64,000 nucleotides of DNA, from positions 4,154,001-4,218,000 of the forward strand of contig JAJTUQ010000001.1 in the NCBI GenBank assembly GCA_021399445.1, written 5' to 3'. This DNA comes from Xylogone sp. PMI_703. Lineage: Eukaryota > Ascomycota > Leotiomycetes. How positions within the stretch are numbered: position 1 is the stretch's first letter; each line of letters begins with the position of its first letter. Below the pieces are notes generated by a model. It made no database searches. It was not told the origin of the DNA and saw nothing but the letters and a program-made list of their open reading frames with translations. Both the position numbers and the translations under genes were made by a program. This document shows, in pieces, positions 46,475-58,024 of this stretch.

Positions 46475-49153
46475 TTAATCATCCACAATATCATCATCAC
46501 TCAATAATAACTTTTCCTCTTGTTGCTCAGTGTGAAGTCTCGAAGACTTGCCCCGACCTCTAATCACTAAGCCCTTTTTCCGAGGAGATCCATTCTCAGT
46601 TGGCTTGTCCGTGGCCCATTCTTCCCCAGGAAGAGTCACATCATCACCATCATCTGGATTATCATCTGTTATGATACCTATACCATGGAAAGCCGTGATT
46701 TTTTCCATATCCTTTAACGCCAAAATAGTAAATGAATTCCTTCGCGACCTCGCAATTACAGTCATGTAAGGAAGTCTTTCAAGTAACATCTCTTTTCTTG
46801 CCGAAGCTCCCATTGAAATAAGAGCTGTAGAAGACCCTTCCTTTTTATCCCCTTCTTTCATGGTGGTAGAGGTGTTTCCAGAATAGGTTTTCCAGTTCTC
46901 AACACTCCCAGGTTTTGGCCTTGTGAAAGCTGCTGCTCCGGCGGTAATGCTATGAAGGTGATTCTCTTCGCCCTTAATCAATCTTGTGACCCATAAATCG
47001 ATAGACCCCTCTATCTCCTCCTTCATCCTCCACAACTTTAAGCTAGTAGGGTAGAACATTTTGAACGCCTCTCCACCTTTACCGGTCCTCAAGCCCGTGG
47101 CAGCTGGAGCTCTACGTTTAACAGGGTAAGGTAAAGAAAAGAGCATTCCTCTAACAGCTATTTGAAAACTGATTTCATCTTGTCGGAGCACGTCACCACC
47201 GGTACCTTGGCCACCTATGCCACCACCGAACCCTGTGGAATTGAAGGATCCATCCCACGATGGACTCAGTAAATCGCTATCTGAGAGAGCATCAATACAA
47301 CCATTCACGTGATCAAGTGATGTAAATTCAAATGATGACGGAGAAGCATCGCACGATAATAGATAGTTTTCGTGAAGCGTTGCCGCGAAAGTTTGAGTGT
47401 CTGTGCCGATTTCATCAATAAGCTCGTCAACAAATACTTGGGACCGCTTGGGTCTCGAGTGAAGAGATATGAAATCCGGTAGATGTTCAACATCAGATGC
47501 AGGCTCTTCACGCTTATTGTACATCACCTTTCCAACAGCATGAAATATACCAAGACTAGCTTCACGCCTAGTTACCATCTCTAGGCTTGTCTTTTCAGGT
47601 TCTGTCAACGCGGCAGGATTCTGACTGGCTTTTTTTGTTTTGGTGAAGGATATCTTGGAGCTCCACTCTCCATCTACATCTCCTTTTAGACACAAAAACT
47701 CCAAGGAGCCAATGGCGCTCCTAATATCTCCAATCTCTCCCAGTTTTTTCAGCACCAAGGATCCTGGCATCGTTCTTCGGCCTGATTTTCTTGATTCCTT
47801 CCTAACAATAACCTCAAGTGCTTTTGATAATAGAGTTGGAGCAATTGGGTTAAACTCAATGACTCCAACACCTGGATGCTGTAGAATTTCTTGACCCAGT
47901 AGCCGATGGGCTGTAAAGCTATCCGCCGATGCAGTCGTGGTTGTAAGTAGAGTTTCAGAGACAATAAGAACTACAGGAGTTATGTTCTCGTTGTTGGTTT
48001 TATTAAAGCTCATTGTTAAAGGGGGAGTATTAGATGCCAAATATTGAAGTATAACAGATCGGAAAGACTGTACAGCGGTGGAAGAGCGTGTAAATGTATT
48101 AGGAAACTCTTCAATAAGAATTATCCTTTTCCGTCGATTTAAAGGTGCGGTATCTTTGCTTGAGATATCTGGGTCATCCTCTGATATTACTTCAAGTTGA
48201 CCGAATTTTCCGCCCCGCGCCATAAACTCTTCGAATTGTGCTGCCATAGATTGGACGCCATCTGAGCTGGCTATAGATCCTACCGGATTCCTCCACTCTA
48301 AGATGTCGCAATCCATTGCTTTAGATAGCAATTGAACCGTTGTAGTCTTCCCAGTTCCCGCCGCTCCTTTTAGTAGAAGTAATCGCTGTCTCCGTCGTCC
48401 ATTGACTACATCCTCTAGCCACTGTCGAACATCAGCTACTTTCCTCTTGTGGACTGCCAGTTCTTCTAAATCGACGGGAGCAAATCTTTCAGCCCAGGGT
48501 CTTGTATCTTCCGAGTAGCTACCGTCGATGGGTGTTTTTGGATGCTTTAAAAACTTCTGGCTTGTACTTGGTCCATCTCCTTCGCCATTTCTGAAAGGAT
48601 CACTTCGTTTTAGACGTCTCTTCGCCGTCATTCCAATCACACTCCTGCTCTGAGCGCTACCTTCCCCAATGTCATCACCATCCGATATAACATCTATATC
48701 CTCGGGCGGTTCAACGCTGAAGGAACGGAGCTTCGTCCTCCCACCCGATGTGTCACTAATAGGAATAGCATCTGCTTGCTGTCGCTGTGCTTGTTTCGTA
48801 AAGAATGTAAATAAATTGGCATTTTTGCCATGTTCTTCCACTTTTCCCTTTCGCTTTGGTTTTTCAGGACTTGTGCTTGCACTCTTATCGCCTGTCTTGC
48901 TAGTTCGTGAACGCTTTGGGAGTACCAGAGGGTCCGCGTTTGTTGTTTTTGTACGAGGTTGATGTCTTGAAATAGTATTTGCCGCTTGCTTCATAACAAA
49001 CCCACGTGCTTCGGACTTTCCATTCTCTGGAGAGCAGGAGAAAGTTTGCAATTTCGACTTCGGCTTATCGAGAGATTCAGCGCTTTCATAATCGGACTCG
49101 TCGGTAGAGGATGCTACCACATTTCGCTTTCGTCGCTTTGCTGGAGGTGCCAT
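46475..49153 (-). CDS. rad17: Rad17/Rad24 checkpoint clamp loader
   Basis: One uninterrupted frame of 892 aa. A basic, Ser-rich N-terminus (1-215) is followed by PWAERFAPVDLEELAVHKRKV, the typical entry to Rad17. The AAA+ core comes next, with Walker A GAAGTGKT (263-270) and the Walker B-like IILIEEFPN. A C-terminal half of RFC-like helical character ends in an acidic tail. The protein replaces Rfc1 in the RFC2-5 complex and loads the 9-1-1 clamp at damaged DNA, activating the Mec1/ATR checkpoint. The length fits fungal orthologues (about 800-950 aa). It is transcribed in the same direction as the aminopeptidase upstream, with about 490 bp between them; no operon is implied. Confidence 0.93.
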   Translation of the reverse strand: MAPPAKRRKRNVVASSTDESDYESAESLDKPKSKLQTFSCSPENGKSEARGFVMKQAANTISRHQPRTKTTNADPLVLPKRSRTSKTGDKSASTSPEKPKRKGKVEEHGKNANLFTFFTKQAQRQQADAIPISDTSGGRTKLRSFSVEPPEDIDVISDGDDIGEGSAQSRSVIGMTAKRRLKRSDPFRNGEGDGPSTSQKFLKHPKTPIDGSYSEDTRPWAERFAPVDLEELAVHKRKVADVRQWLEDVVNGRRRQRLLLLKGAAGTGKTTTVQLLSKAMDCDILEWRNPVGSIASSDGVQSMAAQFEEFMARGGKFGQLEVISEDDPDISSKDTAPLNRRKRIILIEEFPNTFTRSSTAVQSFRSVILQYLASNTPPLTMSFNKTNNENITPVVLIVSETLLTTTTASADSFTAHRLLGQEILQHPGVGVIEFNPIAPTLLSKALEVIVRKESRKSGRRTMPGSLVLKKLGEIGDIRSAIGSLEFLCLKGDVDGEWSSKISFTKTKKASQNPAALTEPEKTSLEMVTRREASLGIFHAVGKVMYNKREEPASDVEHLPDFISLHSRPKRSQVFVDELIDEIGTDTQTFAATLHENYLLSCDASPSSFEFTSLDHVNGCIDALSDSDLLSPSWDGSFNSTGFGGGIGGQGTGGDVLRQDEISFQIAVRGMLFSLPYPVKRRAPAATGLRTGKGGEAFKMFYPTSLKLWRMKEEIEGSIDLWVTRLIKGEENHLHSITAGAAAFTRPKPGSVENWKTYSGNTSTTMKEGDKKEGSSTALISMGASARKEMLLERLPYMTVIARSRRNSFTILALKDMEKITAFHGIGIITDDNPDDGDDVTLPGEEWATDKPTENGSPRKKGLVIRGRGKSSRLHTEQQEEKLLLSDDDIVDD

Positions 49154-49641
49154 ACTGGCTAAACATCTATAACAAATACTACATTAGTCTAAAGATATTA
49201 GAAACGCGAATTGGCTGGATTTACACGCTTTGTGACCCGACTGTGTGTCTCCTTCCATGGTCCCTGAGATGACGGAGGTCGTATTAGCCGCTATCAACCC
49301 TTATCGCGTTTATCGCGCGTATGCCAGGCATCTCGGAAATTATTAGATTCATTCTATATTTAGAAAGACCTTTACGCTTAGTCCCTTTTTGGAACAAGGC
49401 AGGAATGCTCTGTGCAAAATGTATCACTCCAAGAACCAACATAGGAAGGCTTGCTAACTTGGATAAGAGTGTGCAAACTAAGCAATTCTGATGGCCGCTT
49501 CACATCATAATAGAATACAGTTAGTAAAGTCCCTTAGCAATACCAATGCTCCCGAAATATTGAGTTTAGTTTCATTTTATTTGGGAGATCTTATAGCCTG
49601 CTGAACGTACGCATCCTCTCGGCCACGATCACAATTGGTGG

Positions 49642-52600
49642 CTAAGCAAATCTGTTGCTCCTTAACCACTCCAGTATAACTGCACCATCCCTCTCTTTAT
49701 ATGCTGCTCTTCCGAGAATCGTATCATGTAGGACACCCAACGTACGGTCATAACCCCTATTGTCTTTCCCTTCGAAGAACCGAGCAATATCTTTTTCTGT
49801 GTCTCTATCGTTGAACTTCTGGAGACTCAACTTTAAAAACCTATCAAAGACAACTGTATTGACTGCCAATCTCTCCTTGACGAAATTGAAGTTTTGCTTA
49901 ATATATGCCCATAATCCTGCACGGGTCTTCGGATTTATGCCCAGAGCAGCAGCTCCTGTGTGCATATCTTGAACGGGTACATCTGTAAATAGGAATTCCA
50001 GGTATTGACTCAAGAGCTCAGGAGTTTGTAAGCGCCCCAGTGCACGAAGGATGGTCTCTTTACCATCAACTGATTTTGTCTCATACCACTCCTTCTTGAG
50101 AGCTGCGAACTCCTTGTCGTCACCTTCACGAATAGTTATCCCAAAGACAGCAGTCCGAAGACTTGGATGAATGGCCGACTTATCATTACCACTAATATAG
50201 AGGTCGAATCGGCGCTTAGCTTCGGTGATTACCCTGACTTGAGTATTAGACTCGTAAACATAGCATTCAAGTACATAGACTCACTGTTCGTGGCCATTCA
50301 GACCAGCAGTAAGTATCAACAGAGCTCGAAGCTGCGTAGTAAGAAAATCTTCATTCGCACCGCTCTCCCACCCGATTCTCTCGACGGCCGGACCAATCAA
50401 ATAGAGTATGAATTTCTTAAGCCCATTTGTGATGGCCTCATCCTCGCCAAAGACAGATTTTACATTCGAGAGCGAACTTAGGATTATCGACCAGACTAAG
50501 TAGTCCGTCTCTACTGTGAAACCTTTAACAAAGGACAGAAGCCCAGCTGTGGTAGATTCACCCGATGCTGCTAAAGCACCAGCGTCGCCGATGAGTCCAA
50601 TCTTATCTGAATTACTCAGACGGTCAATCTGAGTGCTGAGCTTTGCAAGCCTACTAGGTGGATATTTCGTGCGATAAAATCCTGTATTGTCACAGTTAAG
50701 TTTGTAAAATGATTCATTAGCAATTTTTATCTTGTTTTCTTTACTAGATAGGAAATCCGTGGAAGACGTATCGTGCGCTTCATTCTTTCCTACTAGGCCT
50801 AATGGCACCCACCAAGTTGTTGTGTCATCTTCAGCCTTTACATCTCCAGTTGAGAGATAGCGTGATTGCTTGATTGATATCTGACCTGGCTCTTCCGTAA
50901 CCGTTATCATAGGAAATCCAATTCTGCGGATCCATGGATCCATCAACGCGTTGATATCCTGACCAGATGCCTTGCTAAGTGCCGACCATAGATCATTCGT
51001 TGTTGCATTTCCATATATGTGAGCCTTCAAATAATCCGATACACCCTTCAAGAAGGTATCTTTGCCCATATGCCCAGCCAGCATTCGAATTACAGAGCTG
51101 CCCTTGAGATAGCTGATATGGTCGAATATCTGATCAACTTCCAACGCATCTTTCACAGGAACCTCGATCGGATGGGAGCTACGTAGAGAGTCAAGCCCAA
51201 ATGCAGTCTGCATTCCTTCAGACACAAATTGTGGCCAGACATTCCAGTCCGGATGAAGATAATCAGTTGCAAGCCATCCTACCCATGTGGCAAAGCCCTC
51301 GTTGAGCCAAAGCTCACTCCACCAATCCATTGTGACGAGATTACCGAACCATTGATGGGCAAGCTCATGCGCTACGACGTATGCTACTCTATTTTTATAT
51401 TTGGGATCTGATGTTTTCTCATCGAAGAGTACAGCAGTGGTCCTATATGTAACTAGACCCCAGTTTTCCATAGCCGGTTGAGATGTTAGCTGACTCGAGA
51501 AGATACTATTTAAGGGAGGGAGAAGAGGGAGGTTAGGTGAATTCAAATTTGGAAATACAGAACCTGAGAAATCAGGGAATAAGTCGATAGGAATGGTCGC
51601 TCGTAGTATTGATAATAACAAGGATTAAGACTGAATGACTTACTCCTTGTGACTAGGAGGCACTGGTTAGTCTATACTTCTCTAAAATAGTTGAAAGTAA
51701 CACTTATAGATGCCTACATTGTTAGCCGTAGTATCTATAAAGTACACAATATATAAATAAAGATAGATATCGAGAGAATATCTAATGATAATACTTACAA
51801 ATTCATGAACCGCAAGTAGGTCGGACTTTGGAAGTGGATAGTCAATATCAAAGATCTTAGAGAAATAATCAATAATCTTAGGTGCATGATCCAGTGCTAG
51901 TTGGCCCTGCTCTTTCAATCCCCTCGTAGTGTAAACTCGGACCGGTAGCGGTTTTCCGTTATATTTGCGTTCAGTGAAGGACTCAATATACTCAAAATCG
52001 CCAATTGCCCATGCGAGGAGGTAGGTGCTCATGATTGGGGACCGCTCAAATGAGACGACTTTCCTTCCGTTCTTTCCCTCTTTTGTGCTCTTTTCAGGCA
52101 TATTGCTCAAGGCGGTCTGGTCTTTAGGAATCTCGATCTCAAAGTCAAAAGTTGCTTTTAGATTCGGTTCATCAAAACAGGGAAAGGCCCTGCGAGCATC
52201 GCATGATTCGAATTGGGTACTAAACATGTAGTGAAACTCGTCATCGTCCTTTGCGACAGATGCTGCTGGCGCAACGACTGGCTTGTACTTCGATCGATAA
52301 AATCCTGCCATGTCGTTGTTCATCGTTCCTTGAAAGCGAATGACAATCAACAGTGCGTCAGAAGTTGGCAGTTCGTTCTCAAAAGCCAGGGTTACGCGCT
52401 GTTGTGGAGCATTGTAGGAGACATCATTGGATTTGATAGACTCCTGACTATTAGTATGATCCAAAAGAACCTCGGCATTGTGAATTTGAAGCTGGTGAGA
52501 ATTTAAGGTGATGGTTTTAGAAGCTTTGGTAATCTTTGCCAAAACCTTGACGGTTCCTTGATAACTGAAAGCTCCGCCAAGCTCTAGATCGTAAAGAGAA

Positions 52601-52668
52601 AGGTCATAATTGATAGGTCTGACATTATCAGGAAGGATATCCCTTTGTTGGCTGGCAGGAGATGTCAT
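49642..52668 (-). CDS. M1-family zinc aminopeptidase with suspected splice lesion
   Basis: Exons: 51799-52668, a 9-nt microexon 51644-51652, 50285-51489 and 49642-50233; total 891 aa. Zinc site HELAH (334-338) and the second Glu in WLNEGFAT (Glu357) are intact, with the usual 18-residue spacing. The C-terminal ERAP1-like helical half is complete. It should remove N-terminal residues from peptides in the cytosol (Ape2/Aap1 type). Oddity: in homologues the exon junction reads HEF-SxG-AMENW. The microexon supplies SQG, but the base before AMENW is CCG, not an AG acceptor. The nearest AG lies 15 nt upstream and inserts LTSQP inside the GAMEN substrate-binding motif. Either the acceptor is mutated or another splice is used. 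Confidence 0.88.
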
Positions 52669-53089
52669 GATGGCAATTCAATGATGCTTAGCTGCCAGGC
52701 TGGTTATATGGATGAGCAATCTGCTGTAATATAGGATAATATCTTAACGCCAGAGGCTTGAACGCGAAGACAAATATAAGATACTGTAAAGCAGTTTTTA
52801 ACGTTGAGCTAGGAGTTATGTAGTCTTTTAGGCAAGTGTCGAAAGTAGTTCCACATCCCACCTACCCGAATCGGGCAGTTACTTCAAGCTATGCACGCAT
52901 GGCACGCTATGGCGGGGTAGAGCTCTGCAAGTTTGGGATTGGCCTCGCTGCCGATACTAGCCGTCGGCAGGGGTTAGCGCGAGGCTGACACTGGTAACCT
53001 TCGACTGTGGGTAAACAAACAGCTGCTTGAAGCTGTAAACTCTCACGACTAGCACCGTAAGACCACAAGCACATTCGATTCCAATCAAT

Positions 53090-53488
53090 ATGGCAGCTGG
53101 ACAGAAACTTTACCCGCGTGCCACTGTCAAAAAAATTGTCAAAGCACATTCAAATAAGAACCTCAGCAGGAATGCAGATATTCTTGTAGGTATTGGCGCG
53201 TCAGTTTGAAGAGGTTCTCAGCTCACATGTGATAGATTTTCCTTGACTATGCACTCTTTTTACAGACGTAAGATGTTTTACAAATGAAAGTAACTATAGT
53301 ATTTGGAAGCTAATGAAGCCAGATTGATGAAAGAGGCGAGCATAAATGCGAAGCAAGCAGGTGAAAGAGGGATTAGTGCAAAGAGCGTTAAAAAGGTCAC
53401 TGAAGTAGGTAGCAAATTAACTAATCCTAGAATTGATTGTACTGACGATACACGTTAATAGATGTCATTAGCGAAGTTCAAGGGCTGA
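53090..53488 (+). CDS. CENP-W-like histone-fold protein
   Basis: Four very short exons: 53090-53185, 53236-53267, 53323-53404 and 53462-53488, with introns of 50, 55 and 57 nt. The joined frame encodes 78 aa: MAAGQKLYPRATVKKIVKAH, then SNKNLSRNADILIFLDYALFLQTLMKEA in two segments, then KQAGERGISAKSVKKVTE and the end SLAKFKG. This is the length and pattern of a single histone fold (CBF/NF-Y type; alpha1-L1-alpha2-L2-alpha3), close to CENP-W/Wip1. It would pair with CENP-T in the inner kinetochore. The splice sites fit family expectations at each junction, so the model is firm although no exon is longer than 96 nt. The gene is divergent from the aminopeptidase (about 420 bp). Confidence 0.85.
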
Positions 53489-54107
53489 GGAATCAGTCAA
53501 CCGATCTTCTCCCAGAAAGAACTTAAAGCCATTACTCGTAGTACTACTCGAGCGGCTCTAGAACTTCCGGATCCTGCATGTAGCGGTAGCGTTTTTGTGG
53601 TGGAGCTGACCTCTGGATGCGAAAACAACGCATCTGACGTTCCAGTATGGTAGCTAAGGAGCGACACGTGAGCAAATGTCAAGCTAACTACATCAGAGGA
53701 AGGACATGAAACTGGAGGTGGCAGAAGTATTGTAAAAATATATCTACTCAGAAATACTAGAATTCGTTAATATCGCTGTAATTAGCTTGTCAAAGTTGAG
53801 AGGGGTAAGTTTCAAGTGAAGCTTTGAATCGTTCCTTGTGTTTCTTCCGCCTTCGGTTAGCTAGATAATTGAGTCGGCCTGTACAAGCTCTGGAAATATT
53901 TGTGGGCTTCACTTCACAACTACAATTGGACCTAATATAACGCATCTCCGCGGCGAATATTACCACAATAATTTTTGCCTGTTCTTGAAACTTAAAATTT
54001 TGCAATTGCAGATTTCTTCTAACCGATAATTGATATTGTGGTCTCTTCGTAGAGCACATAACAAACCAACCTTCATTGGGCAACTGAATAACCAAACTAC
54101 TTCCACA

Positions 54108-55738
54108 ATGGCGACATCTGCAGTTCAGAACCCTGCAGTTAGGTCCGAATCAAAATCTGCCAAGAAGAAGAAGGCTAAGAACGAAGCTCCTGAAACTTCC
54201 ACTCCAGCTTCTCCTGCTGTGGAAGCTGCAGCTCCTACGAACGGTGCTACTGAGAGCAACAGTGGGGATGGTGGTTACGAGAGCCCGTATATTAAGGAAC
54301 TGTACAAGTAGGTCAAATATTTATACCGAAATTTACTTTTAAGCAATGAGAATGCTCTTCCGGCATTTTCCATACATAGTTGTAGCCAAAAATATCAAAT
54401 GAATGATTTTGGCTGATGTATACTTTAGGAACATCCGCAATATTAATAAGAAAATATCAAATGCGTCCAAAGTCGATAGTATCATCGCCGAAAATCCAGG
54501 TAAATCATTAGATGATCTGGTCGCTGAGCGTAAAATCAATGCAGATCAGAAGGCTCAGGCTCTTAAAATACCATCTCTCAAGGCAAATTTAACACAGCTG
54601 GAGGAACAAATTGCACAATATAAGAAATTTGATCAGGAGTATAAAGCTAAGGCACAGGCTGAGAAGGCTGAGATTGAAAAGTCTCTTAATGAACGTGCCG
54701 CAAAGGAACTGGAAGAAGCTGTTGCTGCTGCAAAAGCTGAGGCGGTTGCGACTGCTGCTCAGAACCAGCGAAAGGATTTGCTCCTGGTCTCACAATTTCT
54801 ACGATTAGCTGCTATTCGTAGAGGTGATGAAGAGGCCGATGCGAATCTTGACGAGAACAAGGCTTTGGAGGGTCTTTTGGCTAGAGTCTATACTGGAGAT
54901 GATAGCGCAGTTACTACAATGCTTAAACTTATCCAAGGTTCTGATGAACAGACTGCATCCGTTACGGGAGAAATGTTGACCACAACATGTTAGTTTGGAT
55001 TCGGACTTTTATTCTGCGTATACTGACCAGGATTATTAGATGCTGAAGTCAAGGCCTTATCACTGGCGCAAGCTCCTCCGATCTACGAAGCTACTGGTGA
55101 GACTGCAGAAGATACTGTCATTGCTGAGGAATCCTATCCAGTACAGACTGATCCTACGGTTGCACATGCTGGTCTTACTGAGATTGAAGTACTTCCAACT
55201 TCCACTACAAATGAGACGCAGGAACCAAGCAGAGAACAATCTCCCGTGCCTCAGAATGCCAGCATTGGTGATGGAGCAAATGCTGCAGCCGAGGCGAATT
55301 GGGACAATACTAATGACCTATCCGCATCGCAGGAAGGTTGGGTCGAGATTCCTCGCGACGCAGTTGAGACAGAGACTGGCATAACTGCCACTCCGGCTGC
55401 TCATGCTAACACCCAAAGCTGGGCTGATGACCAGCCTGAGCACTCCGCCCAGGTAGCTATGAGACTCACTTTCTGCGAAAGTACTGTGCTAATATATCCT
55501 ACAGCATAAACCTGCGCCCCCTGCTAACCCCAATGATGGCTTCCATGAAGTCCAAAGGTCTCGTGGTGGACGTGATCGAGGAGACGGCCAGTTCCGTGGT
55601 CGTGGCCGTGGCCGTGGCGGAGATGGATATAGGGGTCGGGGAGGATATCGAGGCGATGGGAACGGGCACAGAGGCCGTGGAGGCCGTGGAGGACCCCGCG
55701 GAGGTGGCGCCCCCCGAGGTCGGTCTGATGATGCCTAA
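54108..55738 (+). CDS. yag7: YAG7-like protein with C-terminal RGG box
   Basis: Four exons: 54108-54307, 54429-54988, 55040-55452 and 55505-55738, giving 468 aa. The N-terminus is Lys/Ala-rich (SAKKKKAKNEAPE). A conserved segment, SPYIKELYKNIRNINKKI, leads into a helical, Ala/Glu/Lys-rich coiled coil (about 70-190) and the QFLRLAAIRRGDEEA segment. A disordered acidic middle follows, and an arginine-glycine box fills the last 60 residues (repeats of RGRG and RGG). This matches the fungal YAG7-like dimerisation domain plus an RNA-binding tail. It is probably cytoplasmic and associated with mRNA or ribosomes; the exact role is unknown. It converges with dim1 downstream. Confidence 0.82.
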
Positions 55739-56787
55739 AGGCAGAATCGAATTTGGCTCTCTGTAGCCTAGGCATTCTCTCTTTGCCTCTGTGACACCAC
55801 ATCTCATACTATTACTTGTACTTTCTCCATGGTTTTGCGTTTTGCGGCATCGACGGCGAACAGGTAAGGTATGGTACAGGGTTTGCATTTGCCATAAGGG
55901 ATGATGCAACTGCCAGGCTTTTCCGGGCATTTTCGGGCATCTTTTGCGTTGACAAAAGAACAAAAATTAATGGAGCGTCATTTGCATTCATATTACTGGC
56001 ACTGTTTGCATTGGTTGCTTTTTCTTGTTCCGCGCTTTGGGAATTGGAACGGTCCATACGAGCATGGTTGGCCTGGGTTTATCAAAATTTTACAGCTTTC
56101 ATGTAGTCATGTATGCAATAATAGCACAGATGTTGGTACTGCGTCGGTTGCGAAGTGGACTTCCTGATACTCATATTTTTGCGTGACTACATTAAAAAAT
56201 CTATGTGCGCTTTCGTCATCATAATCTTTGAATTGGATGTTCATTTGCCCATGAGGTAAGCACATGCGCCTCTTTGTTGTTCCGAGCAATCATGTGCATT
56301 GCCGTCGAGTGGGATCTCCAAGGTGCAACTTCACCAGGGTTCCCCACCAGACGACACCGAATTGTGTCCCAGGAGGACGGCATTGTTTGAAATGCCCGGT
56401 TCTCACCTGCCGGCATCTCCCCACCCCATCAGGGTACGTCAGGGACCCCATCTCGAGCCGATCCACACCTGGAGCTTAATTTAACCTCCGTTGTTCCTGA
56501 GCTATCCGGATGGCGCCGGCGATGATCCGTGAGTAGCTTAGCAATACAACTTCCATTACCCAAGGAGATTCATGCCCATTTTTCAGCATTCGTTTATGGA
56601 ACCCCAAAACTTATCATTGCTCGTTGCTCTCGTAGATGGCGGAGCGCGATCCACGATTCTGAGGTGGGATTCTATTGGGCCTGGGTCGTTTCTCCTGCAT
56701 GAGATATTGCCGAGGGCCTGCAAAAATCCTTCCCCAGTGAATATTATGAAATAAATGCAGAATTCTCTTCATTTGACTCAACGGAAT
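55739..56787. other. Convergent intergenic region
   Basis: Lies between the 3' ends of the YAG7-like gene and dim1. No gene is supported. Open frames on both strands overlapping the RGG-coding exon are shadows of its repetitive codons. Confidence 0.5.
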
Positions 56788-58024
56788 CTAAGCAAAATGT
56801 ATTCCTTGCTCGTTGAATGCGTAGAGTAATTTGAGAAAATCAGCCTCATGGCACTGGGCTGCTCTTTTGTCCGCTAGTTCGGTTTCTTCCAATACCTTTA
56901 GTATTTTCTCCCTGACCAGCTCGGCCGTTCTTGTCTTCTTCTTTTTGCTTTTCGTCTTGTCATGGTTGTCTTCATCAGCATCTTGGACATCATCCACATC
57001 CATAATGCCACCCCATTCCTCTTCAGCAGGCGCAGCCTGGAAACCTCCACTGGGCACTGCATCTTGAGCACCTTCCATATCTTGGTCTTCAAGGCTGACA
57101 TCATTCAAAGCACACCAAACCCTGTAGTTCCTCTCACACATCGCGAGAACCTCTTTACTACCTAGCCAGCTTGCCCTCATGGTTTTATTCTTTCTCACGA
57201 AGCACACTCGCAGCATGCCATCCCACTCATCCCAACTCACCTCAGGCCGTTCTTTTCCCATCTTAGGCTCAATTCGGACTACTGAAGATTCCACCTGGGG
57301 AGGCGGGCGGAAATTGTTCTTGCCCACCTTCATTATGTGTGTTATTTTGGCCCAAAACTGTGCATTCACACTCAACCGGCAATAGAGAGAATCACCAGGT
57401 CGTGCAGTCAGGCGGAGCGCAAACTCTCTCTGAAACATAAGAACACATATTCTGGGTGGATTCGGTAATGAGAGGAGTTTGAAAACTAAGGGAGAAGAGA
57501 TCTATTTCTCTATTTGTGAATTTTTGAGTTTTTAGGAGTACATTTGAGACGTACCTGATATGGGGTGTTACTAATACACACGTCAAAGCTAGGCAATTCC
57601 GTTTTGATGACATCCCCAAGAAGAACCTCTAAACGTTTTTGTTCCGGGGACCCAAGAAATCGTTTAGTCACCTCCGCTGCCATTCTGGGATCCAATTCCA
57701 CAGCTATCACTTTCCTTGCTTGCCGTAAAATCTGTACTGTCAAATTGCCAGTACCTGGACCAACTTCTAGGACGGTATCAGTCGGTTTCAGGAATGACTT
57801 CTGTACTATAGCCTCAGCAACTATTTACCTAAAGGTCAGCTACGCTCTCAAAGACAACAAGTCACTCTTAATCGAAGCAGAAAATATTTGCACCAACCTC
57901 CCGGGTTCTTTAATATGTGCTGTCCATATCCGGTGTTAAATTTGAAGACATTGTTGGAAGCTTTGGCGTAAGGCGATGCGCCTGAAGCTGTATTGTTGCG
58001 TTTTTCTTGTTTTAGCTTGCCCAT
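56788..58024 (-). CDS. dim1: 18S rRNA (adenine) dimethyltransferase Dim1
   Basis: Three exons: 57898-58024, 57555-57820 and 56788-57501. The introns are 77 nt (unusual donor GTTGGT) and 53 nt. The joined frame gives 368 aa. It transfers two methyl groups from SAM to each of two adjacent adenines in the terminal helix of 18S rRNA and is also needed for pre-rRNA processing in the nucleolus. Motifs: [20 protein letters not shown] motif [11 protein letters not shown] (59-68), IAVELDP, GDVIK and the catalytic NTPYQ (127-131). The second position of this last motif is Thr where most members have Ile, Leu or Val. A KKKK-rich insert follows in the C-terminal half ([12 protein letters not shown]). The start chosen is the MGKLKQEK methionine; an upstream Met adds five residues. 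Confidence 0.93.

Noticed and set aside
55499..55963. Minus-strand 154-codon frame rich in His, Ser and Thr
   Set aside because: It is the reverse complement of the RGG-repeat exon of the YAG7-like gene.
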